Source: Hydrangea macrophylla
Taxonomy: Eukaryota > Streptophyta > Magnoliopsida > Cornales > Hydrangeaceae
NCBI GenBank assembly: GCA_033977485.1
Contig: CM066988.1
Coordinates: 32,174,001-32,238,000, forward strand
Direction of reading: 5' to 3'
DNA: 64,000 nucleotides
Shown in pieces: positions 54,176 through 64,000 of the stretch (the stretch's first letter is position 1; each line of letters opens with the position of its first letter). A program made the translations under genes and the position numbers. The notes below the pieces were generated by a model. That model was not told the DNA's origin. It ran no database searches and was given only the letters and a program-made list of their open reading frames with translations.

Positions 54176-57100
54176 TGTAACAACTTGCATTTTCATTTAA
54201 TTGTAATTGGGCATTTCCATATTTAATCTGTATTTCTGGTCTTATATAATTGCTATTCCCATGTGTTAAACTTTAATCCTCGTTTTAATTGCTATTAAAA
54301 TTTTTTTGGGGCCAAACTATAATTTTATAAATTTAGTAACGCTTGTGTTGGATTTCAAGTCTGTATTTCAAAACGGTGGAAATAATTTCTTTTGACTCAA
54401 TCAGTATTTTTATAAAACCAGAAAAACCATTTCGTACGTTAAAATAAATTTTTTATTTTTGTGGTGACCAACGCGCCCCGAAAATAACAGTTTCTGTTCA
54501 AAACTGTCCGTGCGGTGTTGAACTTCCACAGATGTTGGAAGTAATGTAAAGCAAGATTTGATATATGCTTTATTTCCATTTATGGCAACTAATCATTGAC
54601 TTAGGCCTTGTTTGGGAATGCGTTGTATGAGTGTGTTAACTTAAGACCATAAGCTTAAATTCACAAACATATACAAGTTGATCCCTATACTCCTACTTGG
54701 CTCTTGGATGATCTGTAGAGCTATGAGATTATTCATCAGTGTATATATGTATGCATATCTGTGTATAATAGTGTTTAGTTAATTAGAAAATAAATCATTT
54801 TGTTGAGTATGAAAGAATGAACTTGGAGCCCAGGTTCCTCAAGTGATCCTCTATATATATGCTCTTATACACTTCTTCATTCACATAGCTCACAGTTTGC
54901 ACACATTCTGCACAGTGTTTAGTTAATTAGAAAATAAATCATTTGTTGAGTATGAAAGGATGAACTTGGAGCCCAGGTTCCTTAAGTGATCCTCTATATA
55001 TATGCTCTTATACACTTCTTCATTCACACAGCTCACAGTTTGCACACATTCTGCACAATACAAATACAGAGAGACGAGTGAGAGTTTTGAGAGTTTGCTT
55101 ACAGAATTTTTAGAGAGAGAAGTTACACAAACTCCATAGCCAAAGCTTGGAGTTCTCTTGTTCTTGTATTCTTTCTCAACAAACGTACTTTAATCAATCT
55201 CAGTGAGTATTTCAAACTCACTCCAAATGTAATTCGTGCCCAATTGTTGTTTTGTATATATGTATATGTTGATTCACCATTGTTGATTTTCATGAAAGCT
55301 TGAAACTTGAAAAAGTGTGATTTTACAAACTTAATCAAAATAAGTTTTTAGAGATGAATTAGAAAGATAATAGTTCCTAGAAGCTATAGTTCAAGTATTA
55401 AAGTGTAATTTATTCATATGAAAAAGTATATGAGAAATTTAGTTTTATCATCTTTTAGTTTTTTGTAAAATTAGTGATCTATGTTTGGATTCACGTTAAA
55501 TTGATCGTAGATTCATAATCCTCGTCGAAAAGCGAAGAAATCCATATATTACATGCCATATTTTAATCCAGACTGCAAAATTGGTAAAAGTGGGTATTGA
55601 AAACTGAAACAGGAGATTTCTGACGAAGAAGATGAAGCTACTGCCTGAACTCGCGCTCGCGATCGCACGAGCGGCCCGCGCAAGCTACCCCTCGAGCGAG
55701 CGACCCGCGCGCGCGAGCTGTGTGTTCTGGCAGAAAGAAAAGATTTTAAAAGAAAAATGAAAAATGGGCATATCGCACGAGCGGCCCGCGCGAGCGAGGT
55801 GGCTGGTTTCAGGCAGACAGAAAAGGTTTTAAAAGAAAAAGGAAAATAAGGCAAATCGCGCGAGCGACCCCTTGCGTGAGCGGCCCTGCGCGCGCGATTT
55901 CTAACAGTTTCTAGTTTTTGCTTATTTCATGTTAAGGAACTGTTTGGGTGATGTATTATGAACTTTAAGGCTCTGTTTGCGAAAAATGTTTCAAACAGAT
56001 TACGTTTTGAGTATGATTGGTCATTAAAGAAGGATTATGAATTCATTTCTTTTCAAGCATAGATTGTTATTATTCCTAGCACTTCATATGTTCTATGGAT
56101 AGTTACATGACATTCATATGGAGTCAGTTGGGCATGTATGGGAGGAGTACTCAGTACGGAAAAGAGTAATGATCAGTATGGTATAGAGTGTGGTTGAGAT
56201 TGTGTTGTGGTTTGAGATTGTGTTGTGGTTTGAGATTACGACTATAGTATCTTGTAATGCGACGGTGGAAAAATTGGACACTCCCTGGCGCCCATGGTAG
56301 CGCTAAAGTGTGTGACGCAGAACTTGGACATTCCCCGCACCCATGGTATTGCTAAAGTGTGGCCTACGGACACTCCCTGGTACCCGAGTCTGGATACTGC
56401 GTGAGGTTTCCTCCGATATTTAGGAGGCGGATTAGGTACTAAAGTGTGAGGCATTGGACACTCCCTGGTACCCCGGACCAAAGTGTGAGGCACAAACTGG
56501 ACATTCCCTGGCACCGTTGTGCTAAAGTGTGGCTATTGGAGTATTACAAGGATACTGGTGTGAGAGAGTTGGGTGTTGTGTCTGTCGAGAGAAAAGAGTT
56601 GGTAAGCTGAGAATGGTTGTGTCAGTCTCATGCACAGTCACATGTTTCATGAACCAAAGATTTAAATGTTATTCTTGTTATCTTACCAATTGAATTTACT
56701 TCCGTGTTTCACCCGTTAATTAATGGAACTGTAAAGTGAAGGAAAATGGTGATTAAGTATGTTTTACATTCAAAGTTATGTTTTTAATACTCACCAGCTT
56801 CAATAAGCTGACGGTGTTTATGCGCCCTGGACATTCGTGTTCAGGCTTTTCAGGTTATGATATTGCTGGGCCGTACGACTACGCAAATTAAGAAACACTG
56901 TTGGAAAGAGAATTTACATTTATATGGTTTAAGTTTATAAACTGTTCTGTGATAAGGATTATTGTAATAGATGTTAAGTTATTGTTTTGATTTAAGGTGG
57001 TTTGTAGAGACCCCGTGCAGTAATAACTATTAAGTTAGAAGAACATTGTAAGCCTTGATTGCTCTGCTCTGATTATAATGTTTCTGTTGTTGACGGTTGG

Positions 57101-57190
57101 GACGGAATTGATCCTTCGAACTGTCACGACCTATGGGTCCATAAACGAAATTAAACTCTTTCCCTATTTATGCTACGTCGGGGCGTGACA
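54176..57190 (+). repeat. Element C 3' LTR (3015 bp)
   Basis: Starts TGTAACAACT and ends GGGGCGTGACA. Longer than the 5' LTR mainly because of a 144-bp tandem duplication around the promoter. The CG-rich stretch (55640-55900) is better preserved than in the 5' LTR. Confidence 0.92.
54771..55057 (+). repeat. 144-bp tandem duplication containing the LTR promoter
   Basis: Unit 54771-54914 is repeated at 54915-55057 with few differences. Each unit includes CTCTATATATATGC (54849-54862 and 54992-55005), so this LTR has two TATA boxes. Confidence 0.9.
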
Positions 57191-57195
57191 AGTGG
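57191..57195. other. Target-site duplication of element C (right), AGTGG
   Basis: Matches 47575-47579. Confidence 0.95.
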
Positions 57196-57697
57196 CTAGC
57201 ATGATATCCTGAATTTGTCGAGTTGAAATCAAGGTAACCACGTTCCTTTCCCCTTCTTCATGAGTTCTTTACCTCTGATTTCCCCTCTTTTTTCTCTCTC
57301 TTCTTTAACAGCTCAAGGCAGCGACCTGTTCTCTTCAGACATACACTTCCTAGTCTGATGCTCGAGAGGCAAGTCTAGTGAGCTAAACATTTATACGTAC
57401 TTATGTGCTTAAAATAGTAAATATGTATGCATGCAACTCTCTTTTCTTCTATTTTTCTTTAAATTGTTTTCTTTTCTCTTTCACCATGCTGAATTATAGG
57501 CTAGTGAGCTTTGTGTAGCATGGCTTGAGTTCACATAGGGATCATCATCTCGCTGTGCCAGCACTAGAGCAGCACCAGAACCCAGGAGACGCTCCACCTT
57601 ATACAGAACGATCATTGAGGATGAGGATGATATAGAGTCAAATTCAGCACTTTTGAGGAGATCCTATCTAGCACGAATGAGGAGTAGATGTCCATGA

Positions 57698-58256
57698 GAC
57701 AAGATTTTTTCATTAGTAGGCACTTATATGGATGACTGTATAAATTCAAATCAAATTTGATTCATGGATGCTCCGTCTCTTTCTTACCTTTCATTCAGAA
57801 CTTCACTTGGTTTGTATGAGTTTGTATGTACACTTCAGGGAACTTTTCTAACACTTATGACTCTGTTAAGTAAGAGAATAGATGGATTTGATTCACTCTA
57901 TGACTCCTTAACCCACTTAAGAATACTTTTCAAGAAGGATGACAACACATTTGTCTCGATCAGGGACCCAAAAACCAACGAAAATGCAACCGAAAGCAAA
58001 TGAAAATAGGAGACAACTGTCGAAGGCCATAATGGCACTCTAAAAGAGGGGCGCGACCCTTGGGAGTGTCATGCAACCTTTGGGGAGTGCTACTATGGCA
58101 TTCAGACCATTTTTGCAAATTTTGACAATTTTTGAAAGTTTTTGACTCCTATTCGACTCTAAACTTCCTAATACATCCCAAAACTGACCTAAGACCTTAT
58201 TTAAACTCCAAAAATTCCCGAAACTCTTTCATAATCTCAAAGAAAACTCTCTTTCA
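57698..58256 (+). other. Spacer between the two antisense genes of element D
   Basis: Contains a short frame at 57764-58003 with no similarity I know. A GC-rich dyad-type cluster at 58019-58112 (GGCCATAATGGCACTC ... GAGTGCTACTATGGCATTC) lies about 150 bp before the second gene, the same distance class as in the other promoters. Confidence 0.45.
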
Positions 58257-59036
58257 ATGGAGAACATGATTATGCAAGCTCTCTTTTGTGGATGGATGCA
58301 TTCCACGGCCTAGATCGGGTCTACTTCCAACACTATGGTTTGGATAGTCTCTCCTTTCTTCATCCAATAAGGCTCAATAAGAACTTTATAGTAGCTACGA
58401 TCACTTGTTGAGATTCTAAATACAATGTGTTCAAATTTAATCGTGAAGAACTATGCCTAACCTTCGAAGAATTTTCAACTATGCTTGGCTAAAACCCTAA
58501 ATCTGAGCATGTGCTTCCTTCTCACCATTCTAGGTATACCTATTTTCTTTCAACGTTAAGCGAGCTGCCTCTACTTGAATGTAGTGAATTCATTATGGGG
58601 ATTCTTGTCATGCTACTTCCTTTAATAAGGCTCTTTTCTTTGGACAATCCTACTCACGAACACAAGCGATGGCCTACTTTTTGTTCTATGATGGAACTAC
58701 CACTGCGGACTTGCAACTGATCACCATGGCTCTAGAAGTAGGCAAGGGAAATAATCACATGACGATGTGCTTGGTTATAACATTAACTAGTCTAGATAAT
58801 GCCTCGACGGGTTCTTTAGAAAATTTTTGCAGATCCTTAACAGTGCTACAAGTATTGCTATTCGAACAAACAAGACTCATGAGCCCTCCTAAGAATCCTT
58901 TCGCGTATGCTTCTCTTTACCATGCTCAAAGAGTACACTATCCCTATGAATCTTTACGGAACTGGATCATCTAGTTCAATGGCCTTACTCATGAAGACAT
59001 CGAATGGAATATTTGATGGGAGGATATTGACTCCTC

Positions 59037-59041
59037 TTCCT
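59037..59041. other. Target-site duplication of solo LTR G (left), TTCCT
   Basis: TTCCT here and at 63446-63450. Confidence 0.9.
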
Positions 59042-60022
59042 TGTTGGGTTTGTGCCCTCAAACCATTACTTTATGTATGAGACATTGACATTTTAATATA
59101 TTGATATCAGCTTTACATTTCATTGTGTATGTTTCTTTCATGAGATGATTATTAATCCTTAAGTATTATAGTAACTAATTCGTGTATGTATGAGATACAT
59201 ACAAGTGAGATACGAACTACTATTCTTTGATACTTAGAACTTGTCACAGTGGATGATGAGACTCGATATCTCATCAGGTTTACACTGTAGCATGATTAAC
59301 TACCATTGGATGGAGTAATGAATCTTAATCACCAGAGTTTAGCTCTTAGTTAATAAGCTAGTGCTTATAGTGAATTGATGGACCTGAGCTTTCCTATTGA
59401 CACTCAAAACTATCAACAGTCAATAGGAACTCATAACTTGTATAAGGTATGTGTTCTCAATATGAAACGATTATGGACACAAATTGTGGATACGGCTGCT
59501 TTGACTTACCAATCAGTGAGGTCTATTAAAGATCAACACCTGGGTATCTTCGTTATGTCATATTCATAGGGTTGTAAATATATTTGTCAAGATAGAATCT
59601 ACCCTTTGATTTAGAGTAAGCATTCCCTTGAGAATATCACCAAATTGATTATTGAGAACTGTAGTCTTGTTTATAAGTAGTTATCAACATGTTTGGTAAT
59701 CATGAGAGGTGAATGGGACCCAAGGAATATAGGAAGTAATCATGATTCAGGTTGATAGTAACAGTTATCCGACTACCAAAATATGATTACGAATGCTGAC
59801 GGTAAAGGGACATTAGTACACCTTATAAGTCTAGTTATCGCTTCGGATATGTTATTTTGTGTTGGAGTTCAGTTATCATTTTATAGTGGAGTAAACATTA
59901 ACTTACTAGTTGGTTAGTTTGCTAATCAAAGAGTTTGATCATGGGAATTAACAACTGGCCAGAGCCAATAATAAAGAGCCTAGGAGGTCCCACTCTTAGC
60001 TCTGCTAGGATGCTTGGAAAGG

Positions 60023-60027
60023 CACAC
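60023..60027. other. Target-site duplication of solo LTR E (left), CACAC
   Basis: CACAC here and at 62930-62934. Low-complexity sequence, so slightly less certain than the other duplications. Confidence 0.8.
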
Positions 60028-60281
60028 TGTAGACACCCCAATTTTGACCGACCGTCGAATTTAGGAGAGTGTCACCTCCGTATCCGATGATGACAAGGAC
60101 CGAAAAATCGAAGTATTCCAAGCTCTTCAGAAAATCTCCAAAACGCGATAAAATTTCACAGAAAGAGAAAAATACCAGGTATTTAGGAGAATTCAGGTAC
60201 AAGACATGATTTTTGGAAGGGATCTTCAAAAATAATTCGTTTCAAAAAGGGGGGAGGACCTAAAAAGGGAATCTCAGCTTA

Positions 60282-60612
60282 AACGGCACACGGCAGAAGA
60301 CGCGGCACTCAGTGAGTGCCGCACGGTAGTCAGAGAATGCCGTTCCGGCTCTCACCAAGTGCTGCGTACAATTTCTGACTGCCGTTCACTTTTAAAGTCT
60401 GTATTTTGCAGAGCAATACGTATGCGTATGCGAATAAGAATAAAAAACTGGTAAAGTAAGACTGAAAAAAACGCGGCAATCCATTAACTGCCGCGGCATT
60501 TGATGAATGCCCGCGGCAGTCATGAAGTGCCGCAACGACATTCATGAACTGCCGCGACGGCAGTCACGGACTGCCCGCGACAGTCCCTGGACTGCCGCGC
60601 TGGGCAGCAGTC
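60282..60612. repeat. GC-rich dyad cluster, solo LTR E
   Basis: Many irregular copies of CGGCACT/AGTGCCG and CCGCGGCAGT over 330 bp, interrupted by AT-rich sequence at 60390-60470. The largest such cluster in the window. Confidence 0.75.
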
Positions 60613-60707
60613 TGACTAATTTCAGAAAGTACACATTGTACCACCAAATGAGAGAATTATACCTGTTTTTTGCTCCGAAATTCACCAAAAATACCTGGTA
60701 TTTTTGC

Positions 60708-60716
60708 CTATAAAAG
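60708..60716 (+). promoter_or_regulatory. TATA box of solo LTR E
   Basis: CCTATAAAAGAG, about 100 bp after the GC dyad cluster; followed by AATGGGGGGACC as in A and B (GGGGGACT/GGGGGGCC). Confidence 0.7.
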
Positions 60717-62693
60717 AGAAGGGATCTTCTTTGTAATGGGGGGACCAAGAGAAAAAGATTGAGAGCGGAACAACACATACAAAATATACTACCATTACAC
60801 CATTACACCAACATTTTTTAGAAGAGCTTGGAGGATCTTCAAAGGAGAGAAATTTTGAGGATAGTTTGGAGGTGATCCTCTAAACCATAAGTCATTTATT
60901 TGCATGCTTTCTCTTTTAAAATCATTAATCCTCAAATTACTTTGTTTCCTTTTGTTCATTTTCTTTTGCTAATCATACTTCTTCCTTGAGGTTCATGGAG
61001 ATCTTCAATATCTCTCTTGATCTCTTGAGCATGATCCTTTGAATCCCATGTGAGCTTATGCTTTACATGGAAGTCAATGTTTGATCATCATTTTTATCTT
61101 ATAAACAAGTAGATGGATCTAAGTTCATACTCAAGACTTAGGTCCTCTAGCTTGATGTTTCATGGAATCCTTTCCATATTCCTTTGAGACTTTTAAGTAT
61201 TAGTCATGTCTTCATCTCCAAATGACCATCAAATGGTAGGAGAAAGTGGTTTGGAGTCTAAGCCCATTTCCATGGTTTAGATTCCTTGTCTTGAGATTTT
61301 ATGAAGTCTATTCATACTCCATTTGAAATCCACAAATATAAAGATCTTTAGCCTCCAATGACCATCAAATGGTTGGAGAAAATAGTTTAGTTAAGTCCAA
61401 CTTCATGGTTTAATAGTTGGGGTTAGCAAATAAATGTTGAACTTAAAAATGAAAACAGTGAATTCACAAACTGTTTTTGATCAAAGATTTTTAGTTCGAA
61501 ATCTAACCGTTGAAATCAAGTGAAACCAACGGGAAAGTGTCAATAACACAATATTCTACCACTGTAATTTTTGTTTTAAGGTGGTTTCATGTTTAGAATG
61601 GTTTGATCATGAGTTTTGTGAAGCAACAATAATCTGTCCAGAGTTTCAGAATAGTTTCAGAACAGCAACACTCTTTTGAAATAATTAAATCAGAGTTCTA
61701 ATGAAGTGCTTATGACTCCAAATAATTTTTTCTATGAGGTTTAATGTGTTAGGAAGTCACCCTAAAAAGAACGGAGCATTTCCGATTTGTTTGCTATTTG
61801 TAAAAAATCAAACAATATCTCTGGACAGAGAGTTGTACATCTCTGAGTGATGTCTGATGTTTGTCCTTTTCCCAGAGATCCGACCGTTGAAACTTTGATT
61901 TTCTTTTTGATTTGGAAACTAGACTCACCGAGGCATCTTGTGTCCAAAATTCACCAACTTCAAACCATAAGAGACGTGCTTTTTACTTTCTTAAAGGTCT
62001 GGTCTGCTCTCTGCAATTTTCAGAGTTTATGACACATTTGACCAACTTTGTAAATAATGGTCCAAATGACTTTTCTATGACCTAGGGCTTAAACCATATT
62101 TTAATAATGATTAGTTGAGCTTGAATTCAAAGTTTAAGAGTATTTCATAGTTCATCCCTGTCCATGTACATATTCATCCATATGATTTGACACTTGTAAT
62201 TAGGACTTATTTGTTTTGGATTTAATTACATTAGGTAGATTTAAGCTAGAAATTTAGGATTGTTATTTAACTTCACCTCTTGTATACCATGTGTACTAAC
62301 CCTTGTTTTGTAGCGCTATTGAGGTACAATTTTCTCAACCCTTCTCTAGTTTATTGTATTACTTAATTTTAATTGATTTTTGACCTCATGCGCGACACCT
62401 TAGAGTTAAGATTTGCCTTATGTGTATATATGGATTAGAGACTCTTTTCCTAGGTTTTATTTAATCGCATGCATTGCACGTTTAATATTCGCAGCTGGAT
62501 CCCGGGTAAGCTCTCTTGTTCCCTATTTGCATATCATATTGCTTGCTATTTGACATATGTGGCTTATGAATGATATTTTTGTCATTAACAATTTTACACC
62601 CTTTGGATATGCTTTTGTGATGTATATGTATATATGTATTAGTTGAGGGCATGCTTAGATTAATAATTCGATTAAAAGGATGTTAAGTAGAGG

Positions 62694-62709
62694 CCTATCG
62701 CGAGATAGG
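62694..62709 (+). other. GNRA-loop hairpin in solo LTR E
   Basis: CCTATCGCGAGATAGG: six pairs and a GCGA loop, at the position of CCCGTCGAAAGACGGG in A and B. Followed by GGGGTGTTTTAGTC. Confidence 0.85.
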
Positions 62710-62842
62710 ATTAGAAGGGGTGTTTTAGTCCGATGGGCTCCTTCCCTTCTCATTCCATAATCCCCGGACCTAGTTAATCTTTGGTTTCACAAAAGATCAG
62801 TTGCTTTAAAATGGTTTCTTAATTTTCCTTTTAAAAATTAAG

Positions 62843-62851
62843 TGGCGACTC
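62843..62851 (+). other. Primer-site-like sequence inside solo LTR E
   Basis: TGGCGACTC in the context TTAAGTGGCGACTC, matching the first nine bases of the A/B primer site. Confidence 0.65.
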
Positions 62852-62929
62852 ATTTGTTTTTGAAATTGAAATTTGGAAAAAGATTTTAAATAAGAAAAGT
62901 TGTGGGTAAGTCAACCTGCGATATCCACA

Positions 62930-62934
62930 CACAC
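62930..62934. other. Target-site duplication of solo LTR E (right), CACAC
   Basis: Matches 60023-60027. Confidence 0.8.
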
Positions 62935-63445
62935 GAGGTTTTGTCATGACGGGTTCGATTGATCGAAGAGTCTTGATCGATTGAAGTCTTGGCGGGTTCA
63001 ATCGCTCGAAGGTGGTTCAAAGATCAAAGGTTTGATCTATCGAAGCTACTTTGATCGCTTGAAAGTTAGGTCGGTTCTGGGAATCTATTAATAGGGCAGC
63101 TGCGTTCAGAAAAGGGAGTTCGTTGTTTAAATACGTCAGAAGTTGCAGAAACTATTTTTAGAGCTCAAAACCTTCTCTTTCCTTTCTATTAGAGATCCCA
63201 CCATCTCTAGCCTCTTGGGAAGAACTCATAGGAGACATAAGGGTGAAAACTACCTAGTGGAGGCTGCTGCATCACCAAGGAAGAAGAAATCAAATTGGGT
63301 TCAAGACCTGAGGTATAATTCTTTGTCCCCTGTTGTACACATCTATGAAATTGATGAATAGTAGATCCTGGGTTACCAATAAGTTTTTGAAACTTATTAC
63401 CTTCTGTTGCGCGTTTAAAAGAATTTTAAACGTAATTTTCCTACA

Positions 63446-63450
63446 TTCCT
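63446..63450. other. Target-site duplication of solo LTR G (right), TTCCT
   Basis: Matches 59037-59041. Confidence 0.9.
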
Positions 63451-63719
63451 TTATTACGGGCTCAATTTCTGGTGTTAGCCTTCTCGGTCTTCACATGTGG
63501 TCATTTTGGCTTCCTAGTCTAGTGCTTCGTCAGTTTAACCACCCTCAAGAGGTACCAATGCATCATAGGATTCCTATGAATGGTGCCCATAGATCTTTGG
63601 ATATGCCCCACTTCAAGAAACGATGGGAAGAATGCCATTTTATAGATCACCACAAGGGAGCCTCATATCTTGTTCCATCCAAGTACTTAACTAAAGCCAT
63701 GCAGAAAGAGAAGTGGTAG

Positions 63720-64000
63720 CATAGGAAATGACAAAGAGAGTGAAAGAAGACTCCAACTCTGCTTTACACCTATAGTCTTTAGAATATCATAGTCTTTTCT
63801 CCCATTTTTAGGACTTTTATTTTTAGCTCTTTATTATAGCAAACAAACTTTACCAATAAAATCTTTACCTCTGAGAATTCTCCTTATTTAGTTTACTTTT
63901 GATTATTTACTTGTTCTTTGTTATGCCAGTATTATCATGCTTAACTTATTGACAAAAAGACTTTCTTATTTTAGTCTTTTGAACGTATGCTTGAATCTTT
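63720..64000 (+). other. Element D downstream of the second antisense gene
   Basis: T-rich probable 3' UTR; CCAATAAAATC at about 63856 could be its poly(A) signal. In element A the hairpin array follows about 280 bp after this point, so the corresponding array of D would lie just beyond the window. Confidence 0.4.

Larger units (their letters stand above)
47580..57190 (+). mobile_element. Element C: Ty3/gypsy chromovirus (Tekay/Del type), defective
   Basis: LTRs 47580-50424 and 54176-57190 are flanked by AGTGG. Primer site TGGTATCAGAGC, gag zinc knuckles, protease, N-terminal half of RT, integrase and C-terminal chromodomain follow in order. A deletion joins mid-RT to the linker before integrase, removing YxDD and RNase H. 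LTRs differ by about 5% in the first 145 bp, almost all transitions. It is inserted in exon 4 of element D's PMD gene. Confidence 0.93.
45564..57697 (+). pseudogene. Antisense PMD gene of element D, split by insertion of element C
   Basis: Exons correspond to those of A's gene: 45564-45728 (serine-rich start), 45997-46626 (KSLKGHGGLAYKYGWYKKLS, STNTFHFPFGEMTMT, ITSLRVGGEAL, ending FWRAWE), 46727-47231, 47321-57233 (interrupted by C at 47575), 57312-about 57369, and a last part to 57697 with RAAPEPRRR and an acidic IEDEDDIES. Introns are GT-AG, except that the donor after 57369 is probably GC. Several stops (TGA near 46171, TAA near 46345, TAG at 47033) and shifts show it is dead. Codon 3'-ward of GEQVIR is TAG in D, as it is after GERVSR in A. 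Similarity to A's copy is moderate, so the cassette is old in this lineage. Confidence 0.75.
60028..62929 (+). mobile_element. Solo LTR E of a Tat-lineage element (2902 bp)
   Basis: Starts TGTAGACACCCC and ends GATATCCACA, as in A and B. Contains a GC dyad cluster (60282-60612), TATA box, GNRA hairpin, GGGTGTTTTAGTC and a primer-site-like TGGCGACTC in the same order as B. No internal region. A diverged family related to A and B. Confidence 0.88.
59042..63445 (+). mobile_element. Solo LTR G (about 1.5 kb without the nested insertion)
   Basis: Ends TGTTGGGTTTGTGCCC and TTTTCCTACA, with a perfect 5-bp duplication. No internal region, so it is a solo LTR left by recombination between two LTRs. 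Interrupted by solo LTR E. Its right part (62935-63445) has repeated GATCGAAG/TTGATCG motifs. Superfamily uncertain; orientation is assigned by convention only. Confidence 0.8.
58257..63719 (+). pseudogene. Second antisense gene of element D, DUF7745-like, split by solo LTRs G and E
   Basis: Starts MENMIMQALF, aligning with ENMALYDP of A's gene. Shared pattern: YNVFKFNREELCLTFEEFST (A has NGLEICPMFEEF), TMALEVGKGNNHMTMCLVIT with LTSLDNAS (A has LGLKAGKNPMAMVLAETLNG) and LQVLLFEQ (A has LQAWLYERL). The last part continues past solo LTR G at 63451 with LLGLHMWSFW, LVLRQFNHPQEVP and a basic end, stopping at 63719. Frameshifts and stops are frequent. Assignment to DUF7745 is from pattern memory. 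Confidence 0.55.
8800..64000 (-). mobile_element. Element D: old Tat-lineage Ty3/gypsy retrotransposon, host of the nested insertions (partial)
   Basis: An LTR terminus in minus orientation ends at 9770 (GGGTGTCTACA, reverse complement TGTAGACACCC). Its internal sequence continues rightward in pieces: 9771-10818, 31712-31794, 45101-47574, 57196-59036 and 63451-64000. These pieces join exactly at target-site duplications of inserted elements A, B, C and G. Like element A, it carries a PMD gene and a DUF7745-like gene in plus orientation, antisense to the element. Its pol and 5' LTR would lie right of the window. The left end of its 3' LTR was not found, so the start is approximate. Confidence 0.75.

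Noticed and set aside
57764..58003. 79-residue frame MDAPSLSYL...
   Set aside because: In the spacer between D's two antisense genes; no counterpart in A and no recognisable motif.

Overview
The window is plant nuclear DNA, probably from a eudicot with a large repeat-rich genome; I cannot name the species. I see no host gene, rRNA or tRNA gene. Most of the 64 kb is LTR retrotransposons nested inside one another, and target-site duplications (TSDs) and LTR ends let the order of insertion be read.

Layout. (1) 1-7159: an old, minus-strand Ty3/gypsy element (element F) with 2.3-kb LTRs and remnants of RT, RNase H and integrase. (2) 7165-~8800: AT-rich DNA with a GA microsatellite. (3) ~8800 to past the right edge: an old minus-strand Tat-lineage element (element D). 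It is the host of the other insertions and is visible as its 3' LTR (to 9770), its 3' region (9771-10818, 31712-31794, 45101-45563) and two plus-strand (antisense) accessory genes (45564-57697 and 58257-63719). (4) 10824-31706: element A, a 20.9-kb minus-strand Tat/Ogre-like element (TSD CCATG) with gag, protease, RT, two RNase H domains, integrase and two antisense accessory genes. (5) 31800-45095: element B, a 13.3-kb plus-strand relative of A (TSD GCAGG) that has gag but no pol and whose two LTRs look identical except for one 10-bp repeat unit. (6) 47580-57190: element C, a Ty3/gypsy chromovirus of Tekay/Del type (TSD AGTGG), with a deletion through RT/RNase H. (7) 59042-63445: solo LTR G (TSD TTCCT), itself split by solo LTR E (60028-62929, TSD CACAC).

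The most interesting content is the cassette carried antisense in the Tat elements A and D. It holds an intron-containing plant mobile domain (PMD) gene followed by a second gene resembling the DUF7745 family. The exon borders are the same in both elements although the sequences are strongly diverged. In A the cassette lies between copies of a conserved TACGTAGGC box and next to arrays of hairpins. The LTRs of A, B and E also share a short GNRA-tetraloop hairpin supported by compensatory base changes, and a second copy of the primer-binding-site core. The LTRs of A and B carry clusters of TTGAC (W-box) motifs. GC-rich dyad clusters sit upstream of both the LTR TATA boxes and the antisense genes.

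All coding regions except B gag carry stops, frameshifts or deletions. B is the youngest insertion, A is slightly older, C has about 5% LTR divergence over the stretch compared by eye, and F and D are oldest.
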